From contig JAQNBH010000003.1 in the NCBI GenBank assembly GCA_028752905.1, forward strand, positions 35,896,472-35,960,471: a stretch of 64,000 nucleotides of DNA, written 5' to 3'. This DNA comes from Cladorhizidae sp. MBARI D1340-BT2. Lineage: Eukaryota; Porifera; Demospongiae; Poecilosclerida; Cladorhizidae. The stretch's first letter is position 1, and every line of letters starts with the position of its first letter. Under the pieces are notes generated by a model. That model worked only from the letters and a program-made list of their open reading frames with translations. It did no database searches and had not been told where the DNA came from. This document shows positions 44,890 through 55,884 of this stretch, in pieces. The translations under genes were made by a program, and so were the position numbers.

Positions 44890-45610
44890 TATTTATATAA
44901 CAAAGGCCAATACTCGATACACTATATCAATAGTTAAAGGGTCATTTAAATATTTGGGTCAAACTTGGTAAATTGGTGATGCAGTGTTAGATGCAAGAAA
45001 ATACTCTACAAATAACACAATAGCAAGTGATGCAGTGTTAGATGCAAGTAAATAACTCCACAAATAACAGAATAGCAAGTGATGCAGTGTTAGATGCAAG
45101 TAAATAACTCCACAAATAACAGAATAGCAAGTGATGCAGTGTTAGATGCAAGTAAATAACTCCACAAATAACAGAATAGCAAGTGATGCAGTGTTAGATG
45201 CAAGTAAATAACTCCACAACTAATGCAATAGGAAACAATACATTAATGAACAAGCTCACAGTTATGTCATCATAATATTTATGCCAAGTAGATATCCCTG
45301 ATAACTATTCCACACCATCACAAATTCCTTTCCAGAGATAGATACTCTCCATGTCAAAGTGTCTCATCTAGGATGTCTGGACTTCTTCTACTGTTGAGCC
45401 ATTATAGTGGACAGTAACCATGTGTACACATCATTCTGCCATGGTGGAGCACGACATGACAGGCAGTAATAGTCTTGGGATGTCAGTTCTCAGCAGCAGG
45501 AAGGCCAAATCGGCGTGTACTGCAAATGACACTCTCCACATTGTTTCCGTGGGAACCAAGACTGAAGGAGAAGTCTCCACACATTAAATTTGATTGTAAG
45601 TCGATTATGA
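44890..45610 (+). repeat. Segment present only in block B, with 52-bp tandem repeat
   Basis: About 720 bp interrupts sequence that is continuous in block A at about 10601. It contains five units (44977-45235) of CAAGTGATGCAGTGTTAGAT plus GCAAGTAAATAACTCCACAA and ATAACAGAATAG. It also holds unique sequence with a 68-codon plus-strand frame at 45475 that continues across the junction and has no recognised domain. Sequence at the right edge (GATTATGATGG) and the block A join (TTTATTATGATGG) share TTATGATGG/ATTATGATGG, consistent with a deletion from block A at short homology. Confidence 0.75.
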
Positions 45611-46392
45611 TGGAAAATTGTGAGGGGAGAGTGAGTTTGATGTTATTCCATCCGTGTATATGTTATAAAGGACTCAAATAACTTTTAAACCCCTAGGTGC
45701 GGAGCAAATGTGCTTGTAGCATCTGCCAGCAAAGGACCTGTAGAGACATGAAAAGGAGTATGAACATTCTCATCCAATAATGCCAAGTCAGGGAAGAGTA
45801 CTGTATTTCCTCGATCTCTTCACACCATTGATCACTTGGCACCCTCGTATAGTTCACTCCCAAGCTTCAGTCTACTGTGGATAGCTATTGCCTTCGAATT
45901 GATCACGCACCTATAAAATGCACACATGCCGGGTTAAGACACACATGCTGTTTTCACTCTGCACATGCTCAGCAAGGGTGTGCCTTCCATCTCATTGCAT
46001 TCTCGTATAGTATGCGAAGGTTGTAGCTGATCGAAAAGAATAGCTTGTGTTCGGAGTACTTGAGGGAAAATGGTAAAGTACTTGTTGCATTCACACGTGG
46101 CACACGATAATTACAACCACGACTACTACAAAAATGCCAAGCCAGAACAGGTCAAAGTTCAGTTCTGGCCACGCCTCTCAGCTTTTAATCAACAAAAAGC
46201 TTCCTTCTTTGGCTGCATCCTTTACCAGGGCTAGGCTAGGGCAAGGGCTTTGGCTAGGGCTATGAGTTGTGTGCTGGTCCATTGGGTTGTCATTTGGAGG
46301 CTTGGATACCATTTGTGTGGAACTGGATGTCGTCCTAAGAAACAGAACTAAAACATCAGTCTTGGGTATATAGTTACGCTCAAGTACAGTAT

Positions 46393-46459
46393 AAATTGTT
46401 GTCATCCTATACATCAAGCTCTATATTATAGAGCTTGATGTATAGGATGACAACAATTT
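46393..46459. repeat. 67-bp perfect hairpin (block B)
   Basis: Same arms as 11420-11486, with the central base T instead of A. Confidence 0.85.
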
Positions 46460-46848
46460 GAACAACATGCAGCACACCCACTATGCGAAAATCAAGTGAA
46501 AAGTCTCCATTACTAAAAAGGGAGTGGTATCTCAGTAGTACATGCAATTAACACCTCCTGTAAACACTATTGATACACTTTGTACCCAAAAATGAAGTTG
46601 AAAATAGTGTCCTAATGTAGTGATCAACACAATTTCAAATAAAGATAATAATTTATAATAATTTTGGGGAAAAACTTAAAAGTTGGTTTAGACTATAGAA
46701 CTGAAGTAGCATTTCCTCTCTGCACATCAAATGTGCACAAATGCAACACATGCAACCTCAGCACAAGCTAAGGTCATCACATCTATGCAGCAGCAGGCAC
46801 ACACAATACATATATACAACATTAAAAAAGGTTTGCATAAGTTAAAGT

Positions 46849-46955
46849 GTCCTGATGAAGGCTAGAGCATCTAGTAGAAATGTCGAGAGAGTAAAATTAA
46901 GATTGATTGAGAAGGTCGTTGTAATTTTATTGTGTCAACTGAGAGTTCGTTGAGG
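46849..46955 (+). repeat. CTGATGAAGGC repeat (block B)
   Basis: Counterpart of 11881-11985. Further block B counterparts are at about 47377-47462, 48309-48413 and 49086-49169. Confidence 0.5.
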
Positions 46956-48568
46956 GATATATGTGTGTTAGTTTAAATAGGTGCCCCCATGAGCATATCG
47001 TTGGTATTTCATCCTATCAATACTCGTTTAATTTGTGTTAAAAGATAATTGGGTTTTTTATATGTTGTTTTTATAATACTCTCTTGCTATTACTCACCCC
47101 CATCATCAAGTACCTCATTAGTATTATACACTTCACTTACCTGTGCTTACATATTGCTGACTATGCTGTATGCTGTATATACCAATATGCGCCAGGAAAT
47201 AATAGCAACTGCCCTAAGTGATTTTCTTTGTTGTTGTCATTCCAGAAACAGTTATTAGCCCTGTGGTCATCATTGATTAGTTTAATGACGATGTTTTAAC
47301 CACAGCAACTGAAGGCACATTATGCAAGATGTAAATACTTTGGTTTCTCACTGACATCACAACTTGGCACTCACATCATCAGGGGAAGGCCGAAGCATTC
47401 AGCCAAAACATCGAGAGAATACAATTTCTAGTTGATTATTGAGAAGGTTATTCTAATAAAATAAAAAGTGGATTTTCCAGAAGTTACATGCCAAAATAAA
47501 TCTACAGCTAACTCTGTACACACGTTGAAGTGTGACAATGAGTTATTACACAGAGTTGCAGAGTTTTCAGCTGCTGCAAAAGTTAATGTCTAAATTGTGG
47601 ACAAATTATGCCTAGATAAGGCAGGTTCATATGTGGGTATATTGGGGAGGGCCCTTGTATATATTCCCTATGTAGGATTGACCTCTGTACTAAAATGGCT
47701 GACAAATATTTTCCAAAACTCACTCTGGCAGCTTCTTACTATCATAACCAAAACATTTCAAATCTCCAAATTCGTAATCCATTTATCGATCTAGCACTCT
47801 CTGTTCAGCAAATCACCTAATTTGGTAAAGATCTTCGGCATCATTAACATGGTAACAGCACAAACCTTCAAGAAACTAGAGGTAATTATTTATGCTGCAT
47901 ATGTGTAGGTGTATGTATGAGTACATAGGCATGTGTGTTTACTAAAATAAACATGGTAATAATAACATCTGTGATCTGATGTTATATATGTACATATATA
48001 TGTATCTATATATACACACACTGAGTAACTTCTTGTAGGTGTTTGCTTGAACAAAAATTAAAACAACTTTCTCCCTGCCCCAAAGAAACTAGCTTTGATG
48101 GACACCATAACTGCAGTAGAAGAGATGGTCAGGAAAATGGAGGATAACAAGGCACATGAACTTTGAGGAAGAATATGTGTTTTAAGAAGAGTAAGGAAAC
48201 CAAAAGACAACCTTACGAAAGAACACAAATAGGCCATTGCGAGATCTGAGGAAGATGGAATGGGTGGATAGCTAGCTACTAGTATATATCAAGCTCACAT
48301 GAGCCTTAGCATCCTGAAGGCTAGAGCATGCAGTCAAGACCTTGAGAGAGTAAATTTCAAGTTGATTATTGAGAATGTCAATTTCGTTATGTCAATCAAA
48401 AGTTCCTTGAGAGTTATCTAAGAAATATTAAAAAACATTATATTCTCTCACTTGCTGTTTTTGGGGGAGGGGGGTTGCAATGAAATGTGTAATTTTATTA
48501 TAATATATATATTTGGAGTTTCTTATTCATATAGTTTATATAACCCCCTTCCCTTCAAGTTCCAATGT

Positions 48569-49184
48569 TCAAGTGATGAGATTAGGGAAATGGCTTGTCC
48601 CAAACCCTGATGGCAAAGATCCCATTACTGAGGCTGCATTCCTATGCACACAGCCACAGAAATCAATTGAAGAAGATGTTGATGGGAGTTTGCTTCGTAA
48701 GTCACTGACCTCAGGCAGCGTCCCAACTCCCTGAAGAATGCCTTTGCTTGAGGCCCCAAAGGATCCACACGTCTCTACCGCCACAGGTACAAACTTGTAT
48801 GCTAAGTCCAGGTGGGCGTACTTCTCACCCTTCAAAATCTCCGCCTGGGCTGCCACTGCACCAACCTCAGTGACATGGGGCAAAGTTGTCACTACAGATT
48901 GCATCCCATACCAAGAGTCTACCACTTGACCATGGAATGGTGGACATGCCATCAGGTCTCTTTCCATCGGACCGAAGCAGACCTGAAGGCTCCAGCTGGG
49001 AAGGGACATTTGCAGCAGTTAATGACCGGTGGATGATATCATTGACCTTCTCAATAATCAACTTCAAATTGTATTCACCCGAAGTTTCGACTAGATGCTG
49101 ATGAAGGCTAGTCAAAACATCGAGTGAATACAATTTGAAGTTGATTGTTTTGAAGGTGATTATATTATATATAATTATTGGCAA
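48569..49184 (-). pseudogene. Retroelement C-terminal domain pseudogene (block B)
   Basis: Counterpart of 13617-14232 with the same frameshift between LLVWDAICSDNFAP and TEVGAVAAQAEILK. It differs by a few substitutions (for example T to N in C-S-D-x-F, and HQDSAYK to HLDLAYK). Confidence 0.7.
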
Positions 49185-49198
49185 AAAAAATGAAAACA

Positions 49199-49315
49199 GA
49201 ATTTACCAATGTAGATTACAAGCATTTACAGGATCAATATTATAATATCTGTATTATATTTGGAATTCATAGATAAAGGATCCTGTAAATGCTTGTAATC
49301 TACATTGGTAAATTC
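49199..49315. repeat. MITE-like hairpin (block B)
   Basis: Counterpart of 14247-14380. Part of the left arm end and loop (CCTAATATACTGAAGACC) is deleted, leaving arms of about 35 bp. Confidence 0.8.
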
Positions 49316-49808
49316 TTTTTGGGTTTTTTATTCAATCCAATATACATTTTTTTTGTCCTGTTGGCAAGTGTGAAGTTGGATGAAAGACTTGGTATGGACT
49401 TATATGCTATATCTGTATTACCGATGTGTCCATCTATATATCTATGTATGTATGAAACTAAAGTTCACCCATAAAAAAGTATGAATGGATCACCTGCCTT
49501 GAATAATGTGACTTTATATGTAAACTGGTAAGGGTCATCACAGTGAAGAGAGTGAGCAACAGATTCAAAGTTAGACTGGATGCACAGACAAGTGAGAACA
49601 GCACTGCTTGTTATAAGAAGATTACAAGGTGTTCTATATGTAGTGCTGTGTGTTTACTCAGGAAGCCACAGGTTGTACTGATACCTGTTATCTGATAATA
49701 TAGTGAGGATTATTTCTGTTGAGGATATTTAATAACAATTGTGGTAGATTTCCATTTCCCAGGGAAACCTTCCCAAAAGGAACAAGCATGTTCATCCTGT
49801 ACTGGCAG

Positions 49809-49810
<2 letters not shown>

Positions 49811-49840
<30 letters not shown>
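49811..49840 (+). repeat. TG microsatellite (block B)
   Basis: A longer allele of the 14876-14899 tract. Confidence 0.9.
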
Positions 49841-49843
<3 letters not shown>

Positions 49844-50889
49844 GAAGGACATCACCTTGCATTACCAATCTTGTGGTCCACACGTAAACACTGAGAGGAG
49901 AGGAAATGCACATGCATGAGGGCTTGAACACAAGAAAGAGAATTCTTATTGTGACTATAGAATGACTTGCCATGAATCTTGAAAATACTGATAGAATAGG
50001 AGATGCATGTGATCTATTGGCTAACTACAAATTTGCAGTACCAACCACAATACATTACCAAACTATTTACTATTAATTCCTTCTGTCAACAAATTAAAAT
50101 CAGCTATATAACAAGCTAAGTGTGTTAAGATAGTACTGTGGCAAAAAGAGAGCTTATGAATTCTCTTTCTACCATTCAAACCTCTATAATTTGTAGCAAG
50201 ATATGCTAGCTAGTACACACATTTGCTTCAAAGTAACTGTTGACTTTTTCTTTCATTGCTATGATCCAGCGTATAGCAGTTTCCTTGAGCTCAGATAAAG
50301 CTATTACACATTCCTTGATGAGAAAAGGAGTTCACAAAATGATCGTTAGCTAAACCTTGAAGATTGCTTTTAATTTAGAGAAGCCGAAACACCAAATTCA
50401 CACTAAAACATGGCAGGCTATATCTTCATAATTTGGTAGCCAAGATGCTGTTTTGCTTTACAGTAGTTGATAATCAAAGCTCTAGTTTTGTGTGGTTTTG
50501 TCTCTGCCATACAGAATGAGGCAGTCACTTGAAATTATCTACGCCTTACCCAGTATAATTGATCTTTTAATGGGGCACAAATAACAGCTGACACAAAAAG
50601 ATGCTGGAGGTTCATTCTTACATACCTACTCATACCACCAACATGCTGGAGGTGGGATATGCCATTTTGTCATGATGCAGAGACAATATAGATATATAAA
50701 TATATACAAGAAGGATAACTGAAGCAGTTTTTTTGTTAGCTTGCTACTAATGTCTAGAATTCAGTACAGTATAGCTACATATTTCTTTAAAAGTGACGGA
50801 TAATTGTTATTTTATATCTCGGCTAAAACACACTTTGGCAGCTTCTTGGTATCTTTAACAGCACCTTCAGTTAACTCTAACCCCCCCCC

Positions 50890-52715
50890 CAACACATTTT
50901 GAGCATACCTTGAATTCTTTATGGAGGTATATAGTAAACCTGCAGCCTCAAAAACGTTAAGAATTACATCTTCAAGATCCTGTTGGTGTGTGGAGCGCCC
51001 CCACAGGGGAGATGCATGGAGAACTTTGTATTACCACGCATGGTATATGTATTCACCATTTGTTCACACATAAAAAATATTAGTGGTAATAGTGGCAAGC
51101 GAAGACCAATTATTTGAGCTATTATTGCTAGATCCACAAGCCTCCTCTTCTGTCAATGCAGGATGCAATAATCATGGCTTCTGACAACTATCAGTACAAG
51201 TGCACATATCTGTACCAAATCTACTGCATATTTAGATTATCTATAAGAATAGCTCATAAGTAGTGCCATTCTCAATTGCTCATGCAGCCAGTTTTTGTTC
51301 CTCCAGCTTGGGCTGTCCTTGACTCTATGATAACCCTTCAGAGTTGCACAATTATTTATAAGAGAGTGATGTTTTTTTTATTGGTGAACATAAGGTCAAT
51401 ACATAAATGTACTACATAGATGGTTACATAACATAGATACAAACATAGATAGATACATAGATTGATTAAAAAAATGTTTTAGTCAAAAAATAAAACAAAA
51501 ATTTATATTTACCATACTGAACTCCAAATATAAAAATTATACAATTATATATAGTAGATATATACATATGTAGATATAGATATATACATAGATACATACA
51601 TACATAGATACATACATAGTACATATATGTAGATATAGATACATAGATACATGTGCACACATATGTAGATATATACGTAGATGCATACATATGTAGATGC
51701 ATACATAGATAGATACATAGATACACACATATAGATATAGATAGATACATAGATAGATACATAGATTGATAGATAAGACAAAAATGTTTTTGTCTGAAAC
51801 AAAAATTTACCTATGTAGAAAAAATAACCCTTTACTATACTGAATTCCATGTTATAGTATTGGTCTACTAGATACATGGCCATGTAAATAGTTGTTGTCT
51901 ACGTTGGTAAATTCTCATTTCAAATCATCTAATAAATGTATATATATGACTGATCTATGAAGAAGAAATGTATAGATAGATACATGCTAGATAGTGTCAC
52001 AGGCACATTATTTCTTATGGGGGCGCTGACACCAGCCCGGTTAGGTGTTTATCCTACAGTTCCTGAATAGCTCAGAATAATATTATATTCATGCCCACAA
52101 GAATGGTAGAGAAATACATAGATGAAAAGCCAGCACAGGACCAACTTTTAATCAACTACTGCATAGCTCTTATAAAGAACATGTTCTGTGGGTTTAGTTC
52201 ATATCATGATATGGACTAATTACTCTCTAGTTACGGTATGTTGAGTCAGTATCTCGGGAAAGAGTGTCACTCTCTGACAGATAATACAAACATAGATAGA
52301 TATGTACATAGGTACTACATAGATAGATATGTACATAGATAGATACTACATATATAGATAGATGTGTACATAGATACTACATAGATAGATACTACATAGA
52401 TAGATATGTACATGTACATAGATAATACATAGATAGATATGTACATAGATAGATACTACATAGATAGATGTGTACATAGATAGATACTACATAGATAGAT
52501 ATGTACATAGATACTACATAGATTACATAGATAGAGACATAGATTAATAGATACATATTTAGATAGATACATACATAGAGAGATACATAGATAGATAATA
52601 AAAAATTAACCTATGTAATACTGAACTCCAAATATTAAAAAAGTTGGTCTACTAGATACATGGTCATGTAAACAGTTGTTGTCTACGTTGGTAAATTCTC
52701 ATTTCAATTCTGTTT
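50890..52715 (-). repeat. Two microsatellite-bearing dispersed repeats (block B)
   Basis: Counterpart of 15964-17890. The ATAC/GATA microsatellites lie at about 51420-51775 and 52285-52600. The first is clearly shorter than in block A. A poly-C run at 50880 is longer than in block A. Confidence 0.6.
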
Positions 52716-52762
52716 TATCTAATACATACACATATACATATATATATATATATGACTGATCT

Positions 52763-53568
52763 ATGAGAGGGACTAGTCAACATCTTCACAAGGGTATGTG
52801 TGCAAAATGTGCTGATTATCTCTATGCAAATTTAGAATTGACATGTTGCCCTTCAGTTAAACTAGCTACCAGTAAAATTACCCATGTCTCTGTAGCTACA
52901 TGTAATAATGTTACAAACATCCTCAGAGTCTCTATTCATCATACAGGAAACCAGTCTTCACTCTCTCCTTGCTATCACTTTTGAGCAGCATATTGCACTC
53001 TCATTCATCGTCATTGTAAAGTGATTGTCAAGTGAGAATAGACTGGAATTTGAACTATGGTATGCATTTTTTAAAGTGAAGCTAACCGCTGTCAATAATT
53101 GTTTTTATCCTGAATACCTTGTTTCTTCCCAAGTAGATAAGAGAACAGACTTAACTGACTTTCATTTAAACTACGCAGACAAACATGCCATTGACTGTCA
53201 TTATCTCAGTGTGTTTTACTTTGAGTGTTAGCTGCAACTTTGTGTGGGTATTATATCTAGCCCAACTTCTGGCAGTATCCATTTTTCATTTCTTCACATC
53301 TAGAAATATTAACGGTGTGGGTAGGCCTATTGGAGCAGCTCACTCTTGTGAACTTAGTTTTCATATCACTTGTGGAATTAGTGACTCTCCACATACTTGC
53401 CAGTATTTTCACAGCAGCATATGTATTAAAAAAATGGAAGTTGGTGAATCTGAAGGTGCTACTTTACACAATTGTTGTATCGTTAATAAAATTTATGTTT
53501 ATGTTCCTTTACCATTTAAAATCATATACACCAACATTGTATGGCTGTACAACCATTGTAAGTGGTAA
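52763..53568 (+). other. Hypothetical conserved open frames (block B)
   Basis: Counterpart of 17939-18744. The 73-codon frame is unchanged in protein. The 127-codon frame (53185-53568) keeps its reading despite compensating one-base indels (LPGSIHFS in A, LLAVSIFH in B). No function assigned. Confidence 0.2.
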
Positions 53569-53667
53569 AGGGTTATTTTTTCTACACAGGTGCACTCTCG
53601 TTTCATTCAACACGTCAATGCTCTACAGCTTGTTATATATACTTCATGGTTGAAGCAAATGGAACCA

Positions 53668-54110
53668 TTCACAGGAAGGCATGATGTGGTTCTCAACACG
53701 GACACAGGAAGGCATGATGTGGTTCTCAACATGGACACAAGAACGGATGCTGTAGTTGTCAACATGGACACAAGAACGGATGCTGTGGTTCTCAACATGG
53801 ATAGAAGAAGGCATGCTGTGGTTCTCAACATGGATAGAAGAAGACATGCTGTGGTTCTCAACATGGATAGAAGAAGGCATGCTGTGGTTCTCAACATGGA
53901 CAGAAGAAGGCATGCTGTTGGATCAACATGGACACAAGAAGGCATGCTGTGGTTCTCAACATGGATAGAAGAAGGCATGCTGTGGTTCTCAACATGGATA
54001 GAAGAAGGCATGCTGTGGTTCTCAACATGGACAGAAGAAGGAATGCTGTTGGATCAACATGGACACAAGAAGGCATGCTGGGATCAACATGGACACAAGA
54101 AGGCGTATCC
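53668..54110. repeat. 33-bp minisatellite, about 13 units (block B)
   Basis: Same unit and same end variants as in block A: the ACACGGACACAGGAAGG start units, and the GGATCAACATGGACACAAGAAGGCGTATCC end. Only the middle has changed in copy number. Confidence 0.95.
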
Positions 54111-54369
54111 CATGCATTATAGCCGGTATTGTATTTTAGTGTGTACAATATGAATTTTTTTCCCCCTTCAGTTTGCGTACTAATACAACTAATACTTGTG
54201 AACAATGAAAGGACCCCCTACAGAACACAAGGCCTCATAAAGACCCAAGGGCCAGTATGGACTTGGCAAGGGAAGGTGCACATATACAATAGGAGAGAGA
54301 GTATCAAAGCATTGGACGTGATGGTCACCATACACTAGTGAAAAGTTACATTCAACCACACAGCAAAGT

Positions 54370-55029
54370 CTAATAAAACAAAGCTACAACAGTTGTAAGT
54401 ATCAGCCATGCTATTGAAGCTTCCTCCATCCTTGGTGAACTACTGGGAATGGAGAATGGGTGGGGACAACTAGCTGGAAAAGGAACATTGCATGCCTTAA
54501 ACAGTCGAGACATCCCATCCTTCTCATACAGAGGACTACTAGCAGAGCCCGTGCAAATGTCGAGGTAGAGGGTGTAGATTATACTGTTAGCACAGCAACC
54601 AATATCACTGACTAGTTCCTGTAGGGCACTCTTGCAGGTGGAACTTGGGCAACTTAGATTAGAGCTTGCTTGAGAATCACACAAGCACTCTGTAAATACT
54701 TCTGTTGCATTATTGGCGTCAACGGTTTCAAAACACCTTTTCTTTCCGGAAGTGCATGTCCCTCCAACTCCAGTGCATTTGCTACCACTGCAGAGGGCCC
54801 CGAAGACTTGGTCGCTGAATTTGCCTGTACAACGTTTGAAGTTTTGGAACTGCATCTCGGCCTCAGGCTTACAGAATACTTGACTCAAACCATCCAGATC
54901 GACCGCGTTAACGCAGTCTGTGGGTGATCGGTTACAGGGATCCAAGATTATTTGCAAGCCCAAAGATACTTCAGCACAATCTTGTCCGTAGCCGAGTCCT
55001 ACTATCAAGAATAAAAATAACAATTTCAT
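54370..55029 (-). CDS. Secreted cysteine-rich, probably GPI-anchored protein (copy B)
   Basis: 219 residues, with the same signal peptide (1-15), 18 cysteines, three N-glycosylation sequons and C-terminal hydrophobic anchor signal as copy A. The four differences (T86, K170, M173, S197) avoid all cysteines and sequons. No frameshift or stop occurs, although the flanking DNA carries indels, which suggests protein-level constraint on both copies. The upstream palindrome and TATA-like tract are conserved (55090-55133). The downstream minisatellite is short here, so the two transcripts could have very different 3' ends. The family is not recognised. Confidence 0.85.
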   Translation of the reverse strand: MKLLFLFLIVGLGYGQDCAEVSLGLQIILDPCNRSPTDCVNAVDLDGLSQVFCKPEAEMQFQNFKRCTGKFSDQVFGALCSGSKCTGVGGTCTSGKKRCFETVDANNATEVFTECLCDSQASSNLSCPSSTCKSALQELVSDIGCCANSIIYTLYLDICTGSASSPLYEKDGMSRLFKACNVPFPASCPHPFSIPSSSPRMEEASIAWLILTTVVALFY

Positions 55030-55089
55030 TTCTTCATAACTTTAAGACTGCTACACCCAAATGAGAGTGCGAGAGCTAAGGAATATATT

Positions 55090-55133
55090 ATTATATATAT
55101 ATATATATCAACGGTATGCGGTACCGATACCGT
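55090..55133 (-). promoter_or_regulatory. Putative promoter of copy B
   Basis: A TATATATATATATAT tract beside ACGGTATGCGGTACCGATAC plus CGT, the nested palindrome also found at 23466-23490. The AT tract is shorter than in copy A. Function inferred from position and conservation only. Confidence 0.3.
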
Positions 55134-55849
55134 AGAGCCTTATTTGAAGACCGCTAGGGTAGACTCAGGAATATTTTTTAATCAAAGGAAGTGTGAGAAT
55201 TGTTTGGTTTCTGTGTGTGTATGTAGACGGCAGTTTGGCTGTAACTTTCAGGAAACACCTAGCATAGAGCAACACGTATATAGAACACGCTATGCATAAA
55301 AATAATGTCCCACCCTATTGCATTCATCTCTACAGCTTGAACCTGGCAGAACACATCGAGAGGGAATGGCCATTTGCTAACACTACATCTTACAGTTTAT
55401 TTCTTGCATATTTATTGAGATAGTGCATGCTCAGTGCTCCACGGCTTGATCAGATGAACTCACCCCACCACTCTTACCCCCACTCTAAGTTACCCCCTCC
55501 CTACTCCCACCAACGATGATGAAATTGCCAAACTGTTTTCTTCCAAGCCAACCAAAACAGCATCCTCACAACCAAAATATTGCTATATCCGTTATAATAA
55601 CTTTTTCAATATTAAAATTAATTTGCTGATTGAATCTTCGGCTTATACTCCAGCCTTCATGGGACTCACATATTTTTTATTATTTTTTTTTTAATGAAAT
55701 TTTTTCATTGCAGGGTGCAGGGGGAGCCAAGTAGCAATATATGAAAATACGAGTGACTTCCCTGATAAAAATAAAGGATACAAAAAAACTTAGTAATTGA
55801 CGTTTAAAGTCTGAGAAAGTTTGGCATGCTCTAATTTCAACAGGTTAAT
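55134..55849. other. Upstream region of copy B, no gene recognised
   Basis: Non-coding; ends at the intact TTAA (55846-55849). Differs from block A by several small indels, including a T-rich run near 55675-55700. Confidence 0.4.
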
Positions 55850-55884
55850 ATGTTCCATAAAGTAAGTGTATGTTGAAAAAATGA

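Larger units (their letters stand above)
39537..55849 (+). repeat. Duplicated block B (right copy)
   Basis: It is collinear with 4913-24179. It starts at GATTCACTTGGTAATTAAAG, fused directly to LINE sequence on its left, and ends at CAGGTTAA, running straight into the 3' end of the right LINE copy. Compared with block A it lacks the exon-like insert, has about 13 minisatellite units in place of about 110, shorter GATA arrays, and about 720 bp extra at 44890-45610. Confidence 0.92.
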
